Origin: an uncultured Chitinophagaceae bacterium
GTDB taxonomy: Bacteria; Bacteroidota; Bacteroidia; Chitinophagales; Chitinophagaceae
DNA length: 64,000 nt
Direction of reading: 5' to 3'
Assembly: GCA_937862815.1 (NCBI GenBank)
Contig: CALMED010000002.1
Span: 1-64,000 of the forward strand
The notes beneath the pieces are model-generated. The model searched no databases and was not told where the DNA came from. It saw only the letters and a list, made by a program, of their open reading frames with translations. The position numbers were made by a program, and so were the translations under genes. Positions 1 through 8,016 of the stretch are shown piece by piece; the first letter of the stretch is position 1, and the number at the start of each line of letters is the position of its first letter.

Positions 1-1
1 T

Positions 2-250
2 CTTGTTTTTGACATGTTTCCTAAATTTACTGACTTAATTGTTTTTACAATTCTGACCAGCTATTTAGGGGGTCAATACAGCAGTGAGTCTAATGTAATA
101 CGACGGCTATATTTGTCTTTAGGTCAATCAGGAGGGGTTCCAGCTAATGGAAATTTTGAAGTTTCTGTAAAAATATACGGTTATGATGTTACAATCAGAG
201 GGGCTGTTGTAGATGGTATTCCTCGGATTGGAACAGCATTTATAAAATGA
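2..250 (+). CDS. C-terminal end of a probable Rhs/polymorphic toxin (5' truncated by window edge)
   Basis: The reading frame is open from the first bases of the window, so the gene begins upstream and only its last ~82 codons are seen. The final residues (…GYDVTIRGAVVDG…IGTAFIK) form a short beta-rich tail of the kind that ends many contact-dependent toxin tips, but I cannot name the toxin family. The calling evidence is mainly context: it is AT-rich, is followed after 9 nt by a small acidic gene of immunity-protein size, and a second Rhs tip with its own partner lies 800 bp downstream. The first ATG (14) is probably internal. Alternative: the end of an unrelated acquired gene. Confidence 0.5.
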   Translation, partial: LVFDMFPKFTDLIVFTILTSYLGGQYSSESNVIRRLYLSLGQSGGVPANGNFEVSVKIYGYDVTIRGAVVDGIPRIGTAFIK

Positions 251-259
251 TAAAGTATT

Positions 260-754
260 ATGAGAGTAGTTGATGAAATTGAAGATATTAATGATTTAAT
301 TATTGAGCTAAAGGCAAAATTATCCAAAGACAAGAATAACAAAGACTTGTTGATCAGAGAATCTTTTGTTCTTTGGTATGCTTTAGTTGAGGGAGTCAAA
401 TGTGAAAATTTTACAGAAACTGAGTTAAATGAATTATTGGTTCAGAATTATAATCAGTATAAGAAATTCTTTTTAAACGATGTTGATTATGACTTCATTA
501 TTGGCTGGATGTTAAGTGTTGCCTTTTGGTATTTTAATGACCTAAATGATAATGACGGAAGAAAAATATTAATGAATGTATATAAAAGAAAAAGTGAAAA
601 TTTTCTGTTTAAGTGGGCAGTTCGTGGAGATTTAAATTTAAATAAGGATGAAATTAGTCATCTATGCAAGAGTATCGGTAGTGATTTTTATAAATTTTAT
701 AATTATGGCCCTTTTATAAAGCGTTACTTTTTAGATTTAATCAAAGTTAGATAA
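260..754 (+). CDS. Probable immunity protein for the upstream toxin tip
   Basis: A 164-residue soluble, acidic, helix-rich protein with no signal peptide or membrane segment, placed 9 nt after the toxin-like tail and followed by a strong terminator. This gene order, size and AT-rich composition are typical of cytoplasmic immunity proteins paired with Rhs toxin tips. Aromatic-rich central segments (GWMLSVAFWYF, around residues 77-87) and a C-terminal aromatic stretch (YNYGPFIKRYF) may form a binding core. I do not recognise a named Imm family. The start ATG at 260 lies just after the preceding stop and is the natural choice. The function is inferred from context, not from motif. Confidence 0.6.
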   Translation: MRVVDEIEDINDLIIELKAKLSKDKNNKDLLIRESFVLWYALVEGVKCENFTETELNELLVQNYNQYKKFFLNDVDYDFIIGWMLSVAFWYFNDLNDNDGRKILMNVYKRKSENFLFKWAVRGDLNLNKDEISHLCKSIGSDFYKFYNYGPFIKRYFLDLIKVR

Positions 755-756
755 CA

Positions 757-787
757 ACAAAGCCGCAGCGATGCGGCTTTTGTGTTT
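757..787 (+). terminator. Rho-independent terminator after the first toxin/immunity pair
   Basis: The hairpin arms AAGCCGCA and TGCGGCTT with a GCGA loop are followed by a T-rich run. The A-rich left flank means it could also act on the minus strand for the XRE remnant that ends at 787. Confidence 0.75.
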
Positions 788-930
788 TAGAGAGCTTGCA
801 GCTTAGCAGATTTTATCAAACCATCAAGGGCGTACAAAATATATTCTTTGTCTCTATCGGGCAGGTTGTTTAAATCGTTCAGCCGCTTCACCACTTTTTG
901 TCGTTTTTGATATTCGGTAATAACTATGTT
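787..930 (-). pseudogene. C-terminal remnant of an XRE-family regulator (copy 1)
   Basis: Reading the minus strand from an in-frame stop at 931-933 to the stop at 787-789 gives 47 codons ending in NLPDRDKEYILYALDGLIK…KLQAL. This matches the usual tail of Bacteroidota XRE/HTH_3 regulators (P-D-x-D-K…IL…LD-x-L-I-K…KL). The DNA-binding helix-turn-helix and any start codon are missing, so this is a remnant and not a gene. A second, diverged copy lies at 2388-2502 in the same position relative to the second cassette. The fragment is too short to appear in a normal gene prediction. Confidence 0.65.
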
Positions 931-1006
931 TCAGCTTTGGGTGCGCTTGTTCTGTGTTTTCACTAACAAGGGATTCGAATATTCAGTAAATTTAATTTAG
1001 AATTAG

Positions 1007-1924
1007 TACTTTGATAAGGATTATCAATCTTATCCGTTCGGGTTGACAATGGCAGGGATTAGCAGTAAGGCCAACCAGTTTGCAAATACAGCCAACAAGT
1101 TTAAATACAACGGCAAGGAAGAACAGCGAGAGGAATTCAGCGATGAAAGCGGTCTTGAATGGTTAGATTATGGAGCGAGGATGTATGATAAACAAATCGG
1201 AAGATGGCATGTAGTAGACCCCATGGCAGATATAATGCGTAGATGGTCTCCTTACAATTATGCGTTTAATAATCCTATCAGGTTTATAGACCCTGATGGA
1301 ATGGTACCAGGTGATTTTTACAATGAGAAAGGCGAGTACATAGGTACTGACGGAAAAGATGATGGTAAGAACTATGTAATTAAAACAACGAAAACCACCA
1401 CTGACCTTTATGGTAAAGACAATTATACAGAAAAAGGCAAGTCTGTTCCGATTTCAACTGAAACAGCAGAAAACACAGAAATTGAAATTAAGAATGGAAA
1501 TTTTGGTGCAGATGTTATGAAGAATGTTGTTGAAATTGCTCCTACAAAGACAATGGAGAAAATGACTGATATAGTATCAAAGGATGATGGTACAGGTGGT
1601 ACAAAAGCTGCTAATAATAGAGAATATGGTGGGAAATATGATGGTTCAAAAGTTACGGAATTAAAGGCGGGTCCTGTCGGCAATCCATCAAAGGGTAAGA
1701 ATGGAAGTATTTCATCTACTGACCGAATCGATTTTCATAGTCATCCAAGTGGCGACAAGAAAGTTCCAGGCGGAACTGCAATTTGGGTACAGCCACCTTC
1801 GGCTACAGATATAAAAACAGCAACAGGCAAAGACTATGTTTTTGCAATGAAGGAAGGAACGATTTACATTTATACAAATAAGGGTGTTGTAGCTACAATT
1901 CCAATATCAACTTTTAAAAATTAA
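1007..1924 (+). CDS. Orphan Rhs tip: core end plus JAB-like toxin domain
   Basis: Residues equivalent to the last ~80 positions of a Bacteroidota Rhs/RHS-repeat core (YPFGLTMAG…YNGKEEQ…[13 protein letters not shown]…IGRWHVVDP…[19 protein letters not shown]) are followed by a variable C-terminal region. The tail carries DFHSHPSG and PPSATD, the metal-binding signature of JAB/JAMM-like toxin domains. Homology to the core begins right after an in-frame stop at 1004-1006, so no long Rhs body is attached. This looks like a displaced 'orphan' tip that must recombine into a full rhs gene to be delivered. An isolated ORF could start at TTG 1043 or ATG 1049, but a dedicated start is not obvious. It is AT-rich compared with the genome. 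Confidence 0.75.
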   Translation, partial: YFDKDYQSYPFGLTMAGISSKANQFANTANKFKYNGKEEQREEFSDESGLEWLDYGARMYDKQIGRWHVVDPMADIMRRWSPYNYAFNNPIRFIDPDGMVPGDFYNEKGEYIGTDGKDDGKNYVIKTTKTTTDLYGKDNYTEKGKSVPISTETAENTEIEIKNGNFGADVMKNVVEIAPTKTMEKMTDIVSKDDGTGGTKAANNREYGGKYDGSKVTELKAGPVGNPSKGKNGSISSTDRIDFHSHPSGDKKVPGGTAIWVQPPSATDIKTATGKDYVFAMKEGTIYIYTNKGVVATIPISTFKN

Positions 1925-1927
1925 GTT

Positions 1928-2353
1928 ATGAAAAACATAGTTGATGTTATCTTTTTATCTGTAGTTGTAATGTCATTTAAATCAAATAAGGACAACACAA
2001 TGCTTTATCAGCAATCTTTGCTACTTCATCTGTCAAATATAAAGGCTGATACTATTTATATTTTGAAGTGTTTTGATACGGAATTGCCTTCTAAGATAGG
2101 TAAGCATACTATTCTTGATATAAGCGAGAATACAAGTTCGTTTCTCAATGGTAAATCATCACTGTATGCAATAAAGTTAATGCCTGTCGAAATGAATAAG
2201 GGCACCGTTGAAATTGTTCTTGTTGATTATGTTATAAGAGACAATGCAGGTGAAGTTATGATGAGTAATGCAGGAAGTATTGTTTACAGCTATAGATATG
2301 AAAGCAAAAGCAGTAAGTACAAACTGATAAAGAAATCAAAGAATACAATGTAA
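1928..2353 (+). CDS. Small exported-type protein paired with the JAB toxin tip (putative immunity)
   Basis: A 141-residue protein whose ATG follows the toxin stop by only 3 nt, so the two are surely co-transcribed. The N-terminus (MKNIVDVIFLSVVVMSF) is hydrophobic and could be a signal peptide or membrane anchor; the rest is predicted to be mixed alpha/beta and ends in a Lys/Ser-rich tail. Position and size argue for an immunity or chaperone role for the JAB-like tip. The hydrophobic N-terminus would place it in the envelope, which is unusual for a guard against a cytoplasmic toxin. I do not recognise the family. Confidence 0.6.
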   Translation: MKNIVDVIFLSVVVMSFKSNKDNTMLYQQSLLLHLSNIKADTIYILKCFDTELPSKIGKHTILDISENTSSFLNGKSSLYAIKLMPVEMNKGTVEIVLVDYVIRDNAGEVMMSNAGSIVYSYRYESKSSKYKLIKKSKNTM

Positions 2354-2358
2354 GAAGA

Positions 2359-2386
2359 ACAAAGCCCTTCACGGGGCTTTTGTTTT
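2359..2386 (+). terminator. Terminator after the second toxin/immunity pair
   Basis: Arms AAAGCCC and GGGCTTT around a short TTCACG loop, followed by TGTTTT. It resembles the terminator at 757-787 in sequence and position, consistent with duplication of the whole cassette. Confidence 0.7.
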
Positions 2387-2387
2387 A

Positions 2388-2502
2388 AATAGCTTTTAAG
2401 CTTCACATTTTTGATGAGAGCATCGAGTGTATAGAGAATGTGCTTTTTATCTTCATCGGGGAAGGAAGTAATATCATTAAATTTATCATCCACGAAAGGA
2501 GT
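2388..2502 (-). pseudogene. C-terminal remnant of an XRE-family regulator (copy 2)
   Basis: The minus strand encodes FNDITSFPDEDKKHILYTLD then ALIKNVKLKSYL. It aligns without gaps to copy 1 at 787-930 (shared N-D, P-D-x-D-K, I-L-Y-x-L-D-x-L-I-K, K-L). The frame then runs on through the terminator without the original stop, and no helix-turn-helix lies upstream. It is therefore a decayed duplicate, not an active regulator. Confidence 0.6.
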
Positions 2503-2525
2503 AATAAAATGCAATAACAACAAGA

Positions 2526-2557
2526 GGCTGCCTCTTTATGAGACAGCCTTTTTTTTT
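2526..2557 (+). terminator. Terminator at the island/pckG boundary
   Basis: GGCTGCCTC and GAGACAGCC form a nine-base stem (one G-T pair) around TTTAT, followed by a run of nine T on the plus strand. It marks the end of the AT-rich island just before the convergent pckG stop. Confidence 0.65.
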
Positions 2558-2579
2558 CAGGCAAGAAACCATTACGGCC

Positions 2580-4409
2580 TTAATCGTGGCGTTCGGGAGC
2601 CAGGGCATAACTTTCCGGGCTGCGCCACAGGGCGGAAAGCAACAGCTCCCGCATAAAGAAAAACTCTTTGGGAAGGCGGTCGTAAGCTTTTTCAAACAGC
2701 TCTTCGTGACCCAGCAGTTCCTGCTTCCACAGTTCGCGGTCTACGTTCATGATTTCATTAAACTGCTCGCGGGTAAAGGTTTCCAGCCCGTCCCAGCAAA
2801 TGTCGCGGTAGCGGGGCCGCCAGCCGATGGGGCATTCCACGGCGCTGGCCCTGCCCTTGGTGCGCTGTACAATCCACTTGAGCACCCGCATGTTTTGTCC
2901 GAAGCCGGGCCAGGCGAATTCGCCTTTTTCGTTTTTGCGGAACCAGTTCACGCCAAAGATGCGGGGGGCGTTGGGCAGGTCGCGGCCAAACTGCAGCCAG
3001 TGGTTGAAGTAGTCGCCCATGTGGTAGCCCAGGAAGGGCAGCATGGCAAAGGGATCGCGGCGCACCTTACCCAGTTCGCCGAAGGCGGCGGCCGTCATTT
3101 CGCTGCCCATGGTGGCGGCGAGGTACACCCCGAAATTCCAGTTGAACGACTGGTACACCAGCGGTACAGCACTGCCGCGCCGTCCGCCGAAGATGAAGGC
3201 CGAGATGGGCACTCCGTCGGGGCTGTCCCAATGCGGGTCAATCACCGGGTTGAGGTGGGCGGGCGCGGTAAACCGGGCGTTGGGGTGGGCGGCGGGTTTG
3301 CCGCTGGCAGGGTTGTAGGGTTGCCCGTGCCAGTCGGTGAGGCCCTCCGGTATTTCTTTCGTCATGCCTTCCCACCATACATCACCGTCGGGGGTGATGG
3401 CCACGTTGGTGAAGATGGTGTCCCGCTCAATAGAGCGCATGGCATTGGGGTTGGTTTTTTCGTTGGTGCCGGGAGCCACGCCAAAGTAACCCGACTCGGG
3501 GTTGATGGCGTACACCCGCCCGTCTTCGCCTTTGTGCAGCCAGGCAATATCGTCGCCAACTGTTGTTATTTTCCATCCGTCCATGCCCGCCGGGGGAATC
3601 ATCATGGCAAAGTTGGTCTTGCCGCAGGCGCTGGGGAAAGCGGCGGCCACATAGCTTTTATCTTTTTCCGGCGACTCCACACCCAGGATCAGCATGTGCT
3701 CGGCCAGCCAGTCTTCGTCGCGGCCTATCACACTTGCAATGCGCAGCGCAAAGCATTTCTTGCCCAGCAGGGCGTTGCCGCCGTAACCGCTGCCGTAGGA
3801 GATGATCAGCCGCTCATCGGGAAAGTGGGAAATGTATTTAACGGTGGGGTTGCAGGGCCATTTTACATCTTCCTGCCCGGGCTGCAGAGGCGCGCCCAGC
3901 GTATGCAGGCACTTCACAAAATCCTCGCCTATATGGGGCATGGCCTGTGCGCCCATGCGGGTCATGATGCGCATGTTAATGACCACGTATTCGCTGTCTG
4001 TAAGCTGTACGCCGTAGCGGGAAAACTTCGAACCCACCGGTCCCATGCAGAAAGGGATGACGTACATCGTGCGCCCCCGCATGCTGCCTTCGGTAAGACC
4101 TTCCAGGGTGGTTTTCATTTCGTTGGGGTCCATCCAGTTGTTGGTGGGACCGGCGTCCTCCTTGCGGCGGCTGCAGATATAGGTGCGGTCTTCCACGCGG
4201 GCCACATCGCTGGGATCGCTGAAGCAGGCAAAGCTGTTGGGACGCTTCGCCGGGTTCAGCCGGATGAAGGTTCCTTTTTCCACGAGCATTTCACACAGCT
4301 GGTCGTATTCCTCCTGGGAACCATCGCACCAGCGCACACTGTTGGGCTGAAAATGAGCGGCCATCCGGTCGACCCACTCCCGCAATTCGGTTTTTGATGA
4401 AGCAATCAT
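2580..4409 (-). CDS. pckG: Phosphoenolpyruvate carboxykinase (GTP)
   Basis: GTP-dependent PEPCK converts oxaloacetate and GTP to phosphoenolpyruvate, GDP and CO2, the first committed step of gluconeogenesis, in the cytoplasm. The P-loop-like FPSACGKTN with the reactive cysteine (around residues 258-266) is the GTP-PEPCK signature. The second nucleotide motif VGDDIAW and substrate-binding blocks such as [12 protein letters not shown] are present, and the 609-residue length is normal. I chose ATG 4409 (MIASSKTEL…) over the upstream TTG at 4439. The TTG overlaps the likely -7 box, and a consensus promoter sits at 4437-4468. It is monocistronic, with the toxin island downstream on the opposite strand. 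Confidence 0.96.
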   Translation of the reverse strand: MIASSKTELREWVDRMAAHFQPNSVRWCDGSQEEYDQLCEMLVEKGTFIRLNPAKRPNSFACFSDPSDVARVEDRTYICSRRKEDAGPTNNWMDPNEMKTTLEGLTEGSMRGRTMYVIPFCMGPVGSKFSRYGVQLTDSEYVVINMRIMTRMGAQAMPHIGEDFVKCLHTLGAPLQPGQEDVKWPCNPTVKYISHFPDERLIISYGSGYGGNALLGKKCFALRIASVIGRDEDWLAEHMLILGVESPEKDKSYVAAAFPSACGKTNFAMMIPPAGMDGWKITTVGDDIAWLHKGEDGRVYAINPESGYFGVAPGTNEKTNPNAMRSIERDTIFTNVAITPDGDVWWEGMTKEIPEGLTDWHGQPYNPASGKPAAHPNARFTAPAHLNPVIDPHWDSPDGVPISAFIFGGRRGSAVPLVYQSFNWNFGVYLAATMGSEMTAAAFGELGKVRRDPFAMLPFLGYHMGDYFNHWLQFGRDLPNAPRIFGVNWFRKNEKGEFAWPGFGQNMRVLKWIVQRTKGRASAVECPIGWRPRYRDICWDGLETFTREQFNEIMNVDRELWKQELLGHEELFEKAYDRLPKEFFFMRELLLSALWRSPESYALAPERHD

Positions 4410-4436
4410 TGTATTAAATGGGGGATTTTGAGGGGT

Positions 4437-4468
4437 CAAACATAGTATAACGGGCGTTAGTTTGCAAA
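4437..4468 (-). promoter_or_regulatory. Bacteroidota-type promoter for pckG
   Basis: On the minus strand, TTTG (4465-4468) lies 20 nt before TATGTTTG (4437-4444), an exact match to TAnnTTTG. The predicted leader to ATG 4409 is about 25 nt. A weaker TAGTTTG on the plus strand at 4458-4464 could serve the divergent acyltransferase. Confidence 0.55.
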
Positions 4469-4512
4469 TTTAAAGCCCAAGCAAGATTAATGCAGGAGTG
4501 ACCCGGGAAACT

Positions 4513-5223
4513 ATGAGCAAGGTTAGCCCGGTAACTGACCTTGCTGAAACGTTGATTTACTGCCGAGGCCGGTACCAACGTGTTGTTTTCAGTTGGCTGT
4601 TCCGTGAAATCCGCTTACCTTTTCGCGGTAAACAACGCATCATGATTGGCTGGCTCCTTTCGCTTTGGTTTCGTTTTTCCGGCTGGAAGATCACCGGCCG
4701 CTTTCCGCACGAAGTACCAAAAATGGTGATAGCGGTGGGACCGCACACCAGCGGTTGGGACGTGGTGGTGGGACTCTCTGCCCGGCACCTCATTCCCATT
4801 GACCATGCTTATTTCCTGGGCAAAAAAGAACTGTTCGACGGTCCCTTCGGCTGGTTTTTCCGCTCCCTGGGGGGAACGCCGGTAGACCGTTTTTCCTCCA
4901 CCGGCATGGTGCAGCAGGTAGCGCAGAAATTTGCAGATCACGACCAGTTCCGGCTGGCCATGAGCCCGGAGGGTACCCGCAAGCGGGTGGATAAACTCCG
5001 CACCGGGTTCTATTACATTGCCAAAGAAGCGGGGGTGCCCATCCTCCTCTCTGGTTTTGACTTTGCCAAAAAGGAGGTGGTGCTGGGCCCGTTGATCTAC
5101 CCTTCTGCAGACGAGGAAGCCGACTTCGCCCGGATCCTTTCCTTTTTTGCCGCCGTGCAGGGCAAGTATCCGGAGCAGGGACTGGGTCATCTTGCCTCAT
5201 CGCCATCAGCCCGTCAATCCTAG
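4513..5223 (+). CDS. 1-acylglycerol-3-phosphate acyltransferase-like (PlsC family)
   Basis: A membrane-associated acyltransferase of the PlsC/LPLAT family, which transfers an acyl chain to a lysophospholipid or related acceptor. The catalytic HX4D motif is HTSGWD (about residues 78-83), followed by GGTPVDR and the acceptor-binding SPEGTR motif (about 152-156). Its ~200-residue core is short, like the compact 'glycerol acyltransferase' group of Bacteroidota. The start is uncertain: the frame opens with GTG 4498, ATG 4513 follows a loosely spaced GGAG, and ATG 4642 (MIGWLLSL…) coincides with where family members usually begin. It is divergent from pckG. Confidence 0.85.
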   Translation: MSKVSPVTDLAETLIYCRGRYQRVVFSWLFREIRLPFRGKQRIMIGWLLSLWFRFSGWKITGRFPHEVPKMVIAVGPHTSGWDVVVGLSARHLIPIDHAYFLGKKELFDGPFGWFFRSLGGTPVDRFSSTGMVQQVAQKFADHDQFRLAMSPEGTRKRVDKLRTGFYYIAKEAGVPILLSGFDFAKKEVVLGPLIYPSADEEADFARILSFFAAVQGKYPEQGLGHLASSPSARQS

Positions 5224-5343
5224 CACCTGCAACCCTTTCCTTTTCCGCATACTACGGCTCTTTCCGGCGCGTTCTTTTCCTCCCCGGCGCAAGCCGGGTT
5301 AAACCCCGGGCCTGAAGAACCGTCCCACTGACAACCTGCAACC

Positions 5344-6429
5344 ATGCAAAAGCAAACATACTTTTTGATCGGGCTGCTGCTGCTTGTCGCCGCCTGCCGC
5401 AAGCCCTCCACTCCCGGCGATCCCGCCGCCGGCAGCCTCTATTTTCCCCCGGTAACAGGCACCGCCTGGGAAACCCGCCCGCCCGCCTCCCTGGGTTGGA
5501 ACGAAGTGCAGCTCAACAACCTCAACAGCTTTCTGCAGACAAAAAACACCAAGGCCTTCATTGTACTGAAAAACGGCCGGATCGTGGTGGAACGCTACTT
5601 CGGGACTTTCACTGCCGACAGCAACTGGTACTGGGCATCGGCCGGCAAAACGGCTACGGCCCTGCTGGTGGGCATTGCGCAGCAGGAGGGCTTGCTCCGG
5701 CTGAGCGACCGTACTTCGCAATACCTGGGTACCGGCTGGACCAGCCTGCCGCCTGCCAAGGAGCAGCTGATCACCGTGGCACACCAGCTCAGCATGACCA
5801 CCGGGCTCGACAACGCGGTGCCCGACGACGACTGCACCCTGCCCAGCTGCCTGCAATACCGGGCCGACGCCGGCACCCGCTGGTTTTACCACAATGCCCC
5901 GTATACCCTGCTGGAAAAGGTAGTGGAACAGGCCAGCGGAAAGACCTACAACCAGTATTTTCAGGAGAAGGTCCGCAACCGCATTGGCATGAACGGACTC
6001 TGGCTGCGCACGGGACCTTACAACAATGTGTATTACAGCAACGCCCGCAGCATGGCCCGTTTTGGCCTGTTGCTGCTCGCCCGCGGGAACTGGGCCGGTA
6101 CGCCCATCCTGTCCGACACAGGCTACTTCAACAGCATGATCCGCTCCTCGCAGTCGCTCAACCTCTCGTACGGTTACCTCACCTGGCTCAACGGCAAAGC
6201 CTCGCACATGCTGCCGCTCACGTCGCTGGTGTTCAACGGCATGCTGACGCCCAACGCGCCGGCCGACCTGTACGCGGCCCTCGGGAAAAACGACCAGAAA
6301 ATTTATGTGGTGCCTTCGCAGCAGCTGGTGGTGATCCGTATGGGCGAAAGCGCGGGCAATGTGCAGCTGGCCGTCTCCAGCTTCGACAATGAACTGTGGG
6401 GCCAGTTGCGGCCGTTGATCGGGTATTAA
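5344..6429 (+). CDS. Serine hydrolase lipoprotein, beta-lactamase class C/esterase family
   Basis: A 361-residue exported lipoprotein. The N-terminus is a signal sequence ending in the lipobox LVAAC (Cys18). The catalytic SxxK motif is SAGK (Ser99-Lys102) and the second motif YxN is YHN (Tyr182-Asn184), as in class C beta-lactamases, DD-peptidases and family VIII esterases. No clear K-T/S-G triad is visible near the C-terminus, so substrate cannot be told; esterase, D-aminopeptidase or a muropeptide role are all possible. Its stop lies 4 nt from the stop of the convergent acyltransferase-3 gene. Confidence 0.85.
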   Translation: MQKQTYFLIGLLLLVAACRKPSTPGDPAAGSLYFPPVTGTAWETRPPASLGWNEVQLNNLNSFLQTKNTKAFIVLKNGRIVVERYFGTFTADSNWYWASAGKTATALLVGIAQQEGLLRLSDRTSQYLGTGWTSLPPAKEQLITVAHQLSMTTGLDNAVPDDDCTLPSCLQYRADAGTRWFYHNAPYTLLEKVVEQASGKTYNQYFQEKVRNRIGMNGLWLRTGPYNNVYYSNARSMARFGLLLLARGNWAGTPILSDTGYFNSMIRSSQSLNLSYGYLTWLNGKASHMLPLTSLVFNGMLTPNAPADLYAALGKNDQKIYVVPSQQLVVIRMGESAGNVQLAVSSFDNELWGQLRPLIGY

Positions 6430-6433
6430 ATTC

Positions 6434-7555
6434 TCAGAAACCCCTTCCCCCCGTCAGCAAGGCATACACCCCCGGCATGAACCGCCGTAACAGCCAACCT
6501 GTGCCTACGCAGTATGCGATGATCACCAGGGGCCAGCCCAGGTACATACCCAGCCGGTAGAACGGCAGGTGCTCCACCAGCGGCCGCAGCCAGGCACTGC
6601 TGTAGTTGATCAGCGGCACATGCAGGGCGTAGATGATGAAAGAAAAAGCCGTAAGCCGGGCCAGGGCCGGGCGGTTCATCCACCAGCGCACCAATCCGTC
6701 GGCTCCCCACCAAACGGTGATGAGCCCGGAAAACATGATCACCTTATGCAGCACCGTCAGCAGCACCAGGCTGCCGGTATGGGCTGGCAGGTAAAAGGCC
6801 AGCAGGGTTTTGGCGGCAGATGCACCCACCCATAATATTGCTCCCCAACGAAGCGGTAACCAGGCCGGTGGCTGCTGTAAGTCGGTGTTCCGCTTGGCGA
6901 GCCAGATGCCCAGCGAAAAGAAGAACAGCCCCGTGCCTTCAATAAAAAACAACCCGACGCCCAGCACCCACAGCAACCCGAAAACCGGCAGCCAGATGGC
7001 CGCCTGCCGTGTAACGGCGCTCCGCAGCAGCGGGTACAGCAGGTTGTAGAAAAACAAGGCCCGCAGGAACCAGAGATGGAAGGCGGTGGGAGCGAGGGTC
7101 CAGCGCAACAGCATGTCCTGCCAGCGCTGTTCGCGGTAGGGGCGGTTGTCGCCCAGCTGGTCAATGGCGGCAGCTTTTACAGCGGCTGCGGTAACGGGCC
7201 ACTCCTGCAGCAGCCAGGTGAACAGCAGGGCAAGGGCGCTCCACAGGAAATAGGGCAGCAGCAGCGTGCGGGCCCGCTTGCCGATGCGCCGGGCAAAGGG
7301 CGTGGCATCACCCCACGCGAACAGGTAGCCCGAGATGATGAACAGCATGGGGATGCGGAAGCGGAACAGGCCGTTGGCGGTGAAGAACTCAAAAAAAGAG
7401 GTGAAGGTGAGCGGCTCACGCACCAGGCTGTAGGGTTGCAGGTAGGTCTCGTTGAGGTTGTAGCCATGCACAAACACCAGCAGCACCATCGCCAGGAAGG
7501 CATGGAAGCGGAATTTAGCGCTTACGAATACGGGAACAGACACCGGGGATTGCAT
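6434..7555 (-). CDS. Acyltransferase-3 family membrane protein
   Basis: A polytopic inner-membrane protein of 373 residues with about ten hydrophobic segments. It matches the AT3 (OafA/NodX-like) family: an early membrane helix with His (FVHGYN), then FRFRIPMLFIISGYLFAW and a basic loop (RRIGKRARTLLLPYFLW). These proteins O-acylate glycans or lipids using acyl-CoA. The usual catalytic Arg-His pattern (R-x10-H) is not obvious, so activity is presumed only. ATG 7555 is clean. A perfect palindrome lies directly upstream (7558-7574). It is a single gene, with no polysaccharide cluster beside it to suggest the acceptor. Confidence 0.8.
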   Translation of the reverse strand: MQSPVSVPVFVSAKFRFHAFLAMVLLVFVHGYNLNETYLQPYSLVREPLTFTSFFEFFTANGLFRFRIPMLFIISGYLFAWGDATPFARRIGKRARTLLLPYFLWSALALLFTWLLQEWPVTAAAVKAAAIDQLGDNRPYREQRWQDMLLRWTLAPTAFHLWFLRALFFYNLLYPLLRSAVTRQAAIWLPVFGLLWVLGVGLFFIEGTGLFFFSLGIWLAKRNTDLQQPPAWLPLRWGAILWVGASAAKTLLAFYLPAHTGSLVLLTVLHKVIMFSGLITVWWGADGLVRWWMNRPALARLTAFSFIIYALHVPLINYSSAWLRPLVEHLPFYRLGMYLGWPLVIIAYCVGTGWLLRRFMPGVYALLTGGRGF

Positions 7556-7557
7556 GG

Positions 7558-7574
7558 TGCAATACTACATTGCA
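7558..7574. promoter_or_regulatory. Palindrome directly upstream of the acyltransferase-3 gene
   Basis: TGCAAT-ACTAC-ATTGCA is a perfect 6-5-6 inverted repeat two bases from the ATG on the minus strand. It could be an operator. No matching regulator is identified, and a chance occurrence is possible. Confidence 0.3.
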
Positions 7575-7610
7575 GCTCCGGTATCTGCAAACCTGCAGTG
7601 GCTGGAGGGT

Positions 7611-7961
7611 TTACAGTGCGCTCTTCAATGCCTCCACCACCGCCTTGGTATTGCCGATGAAGATTTTTCCGTTCACCACCGCCACCGGTCGCTTGAGGAA
7701 GGTGTATTCTTCCAGGATGAGGGTACGGTAATCTTTTTCTGTGAGTTGCCTTTCGTGCAGGCCCCGGCTGCGGTACTGCAGGGCTTTGCGGCTGAAGAGG
7801 GCTTCGTAACTCCCGGCCAGCTGCTTCATTTCATCCAGCTGGGTGGGCGTAATGGGGTCGTTTTTGATATCCTGTAACAGCACTCCCTTCTGCACGGCTT
7901 TCACTTCCTTCAGGATGCGCTGGTTGGTGCTGCAGGTGGCGAGGTGATATATTTTCTTCAT
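7611..7961 (-). CDS. ArsC/Spx/MgsR-family thioredoxin-fold protein
   Basis: A 116-residue protein of the arsenate reductase/Spx superfamily. Cys10 lies at the end of the first strand (HLATC-STNQR), where ArsC has its catalytic cysteine, with Arg15 nearby. The C-terminal FLKRPVAVVNGKIFIGNTK matches the conserved 'KRP…GF/GNT' block. Members either reduce arsenate or related oxidants or, as Spx, modulate RNA polymerase; there is no second CxxC cysteine, so an Spx-type redox switch is unlikely. ATG 7961 is preferred because upstream codons lack family similarity. It is divergent from the ECF sigma gene with 55 bp between starts. Confidence 0.82.
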   Translation of the reverse strand: MKKIYHLATCSTNQRILKEVKAVQKGVLLQDIKNDPITPTQLDEMKQLAGSYEALFSRKALQYRSRGLHERQLTEKDYRTLILEEYTFLKRPVAVVNGKIFIGNTKAVVEALKSAL

Positions 7962-8016
7962 TCCTGTAACTTTTCCGCAATTTACCGTACCAATACAAAC
8001 AACAAAACCAACTGGT

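Noticed and set aside
2290..2523. An intact 77-codon minus-strand gene
   Set aside because: Only its first half matches an XRE tail; the rest is antisense of the preceding gene and terminator, so it is listed as a remnant.
2538..4397. A 619-codon plus-strand open frame over pckG
   Set aside because: It mirrors the pckG frame on the opposite strand and is Ala/Gly/His-rich without motifs; GC-rich genes often leave such antisense frames.
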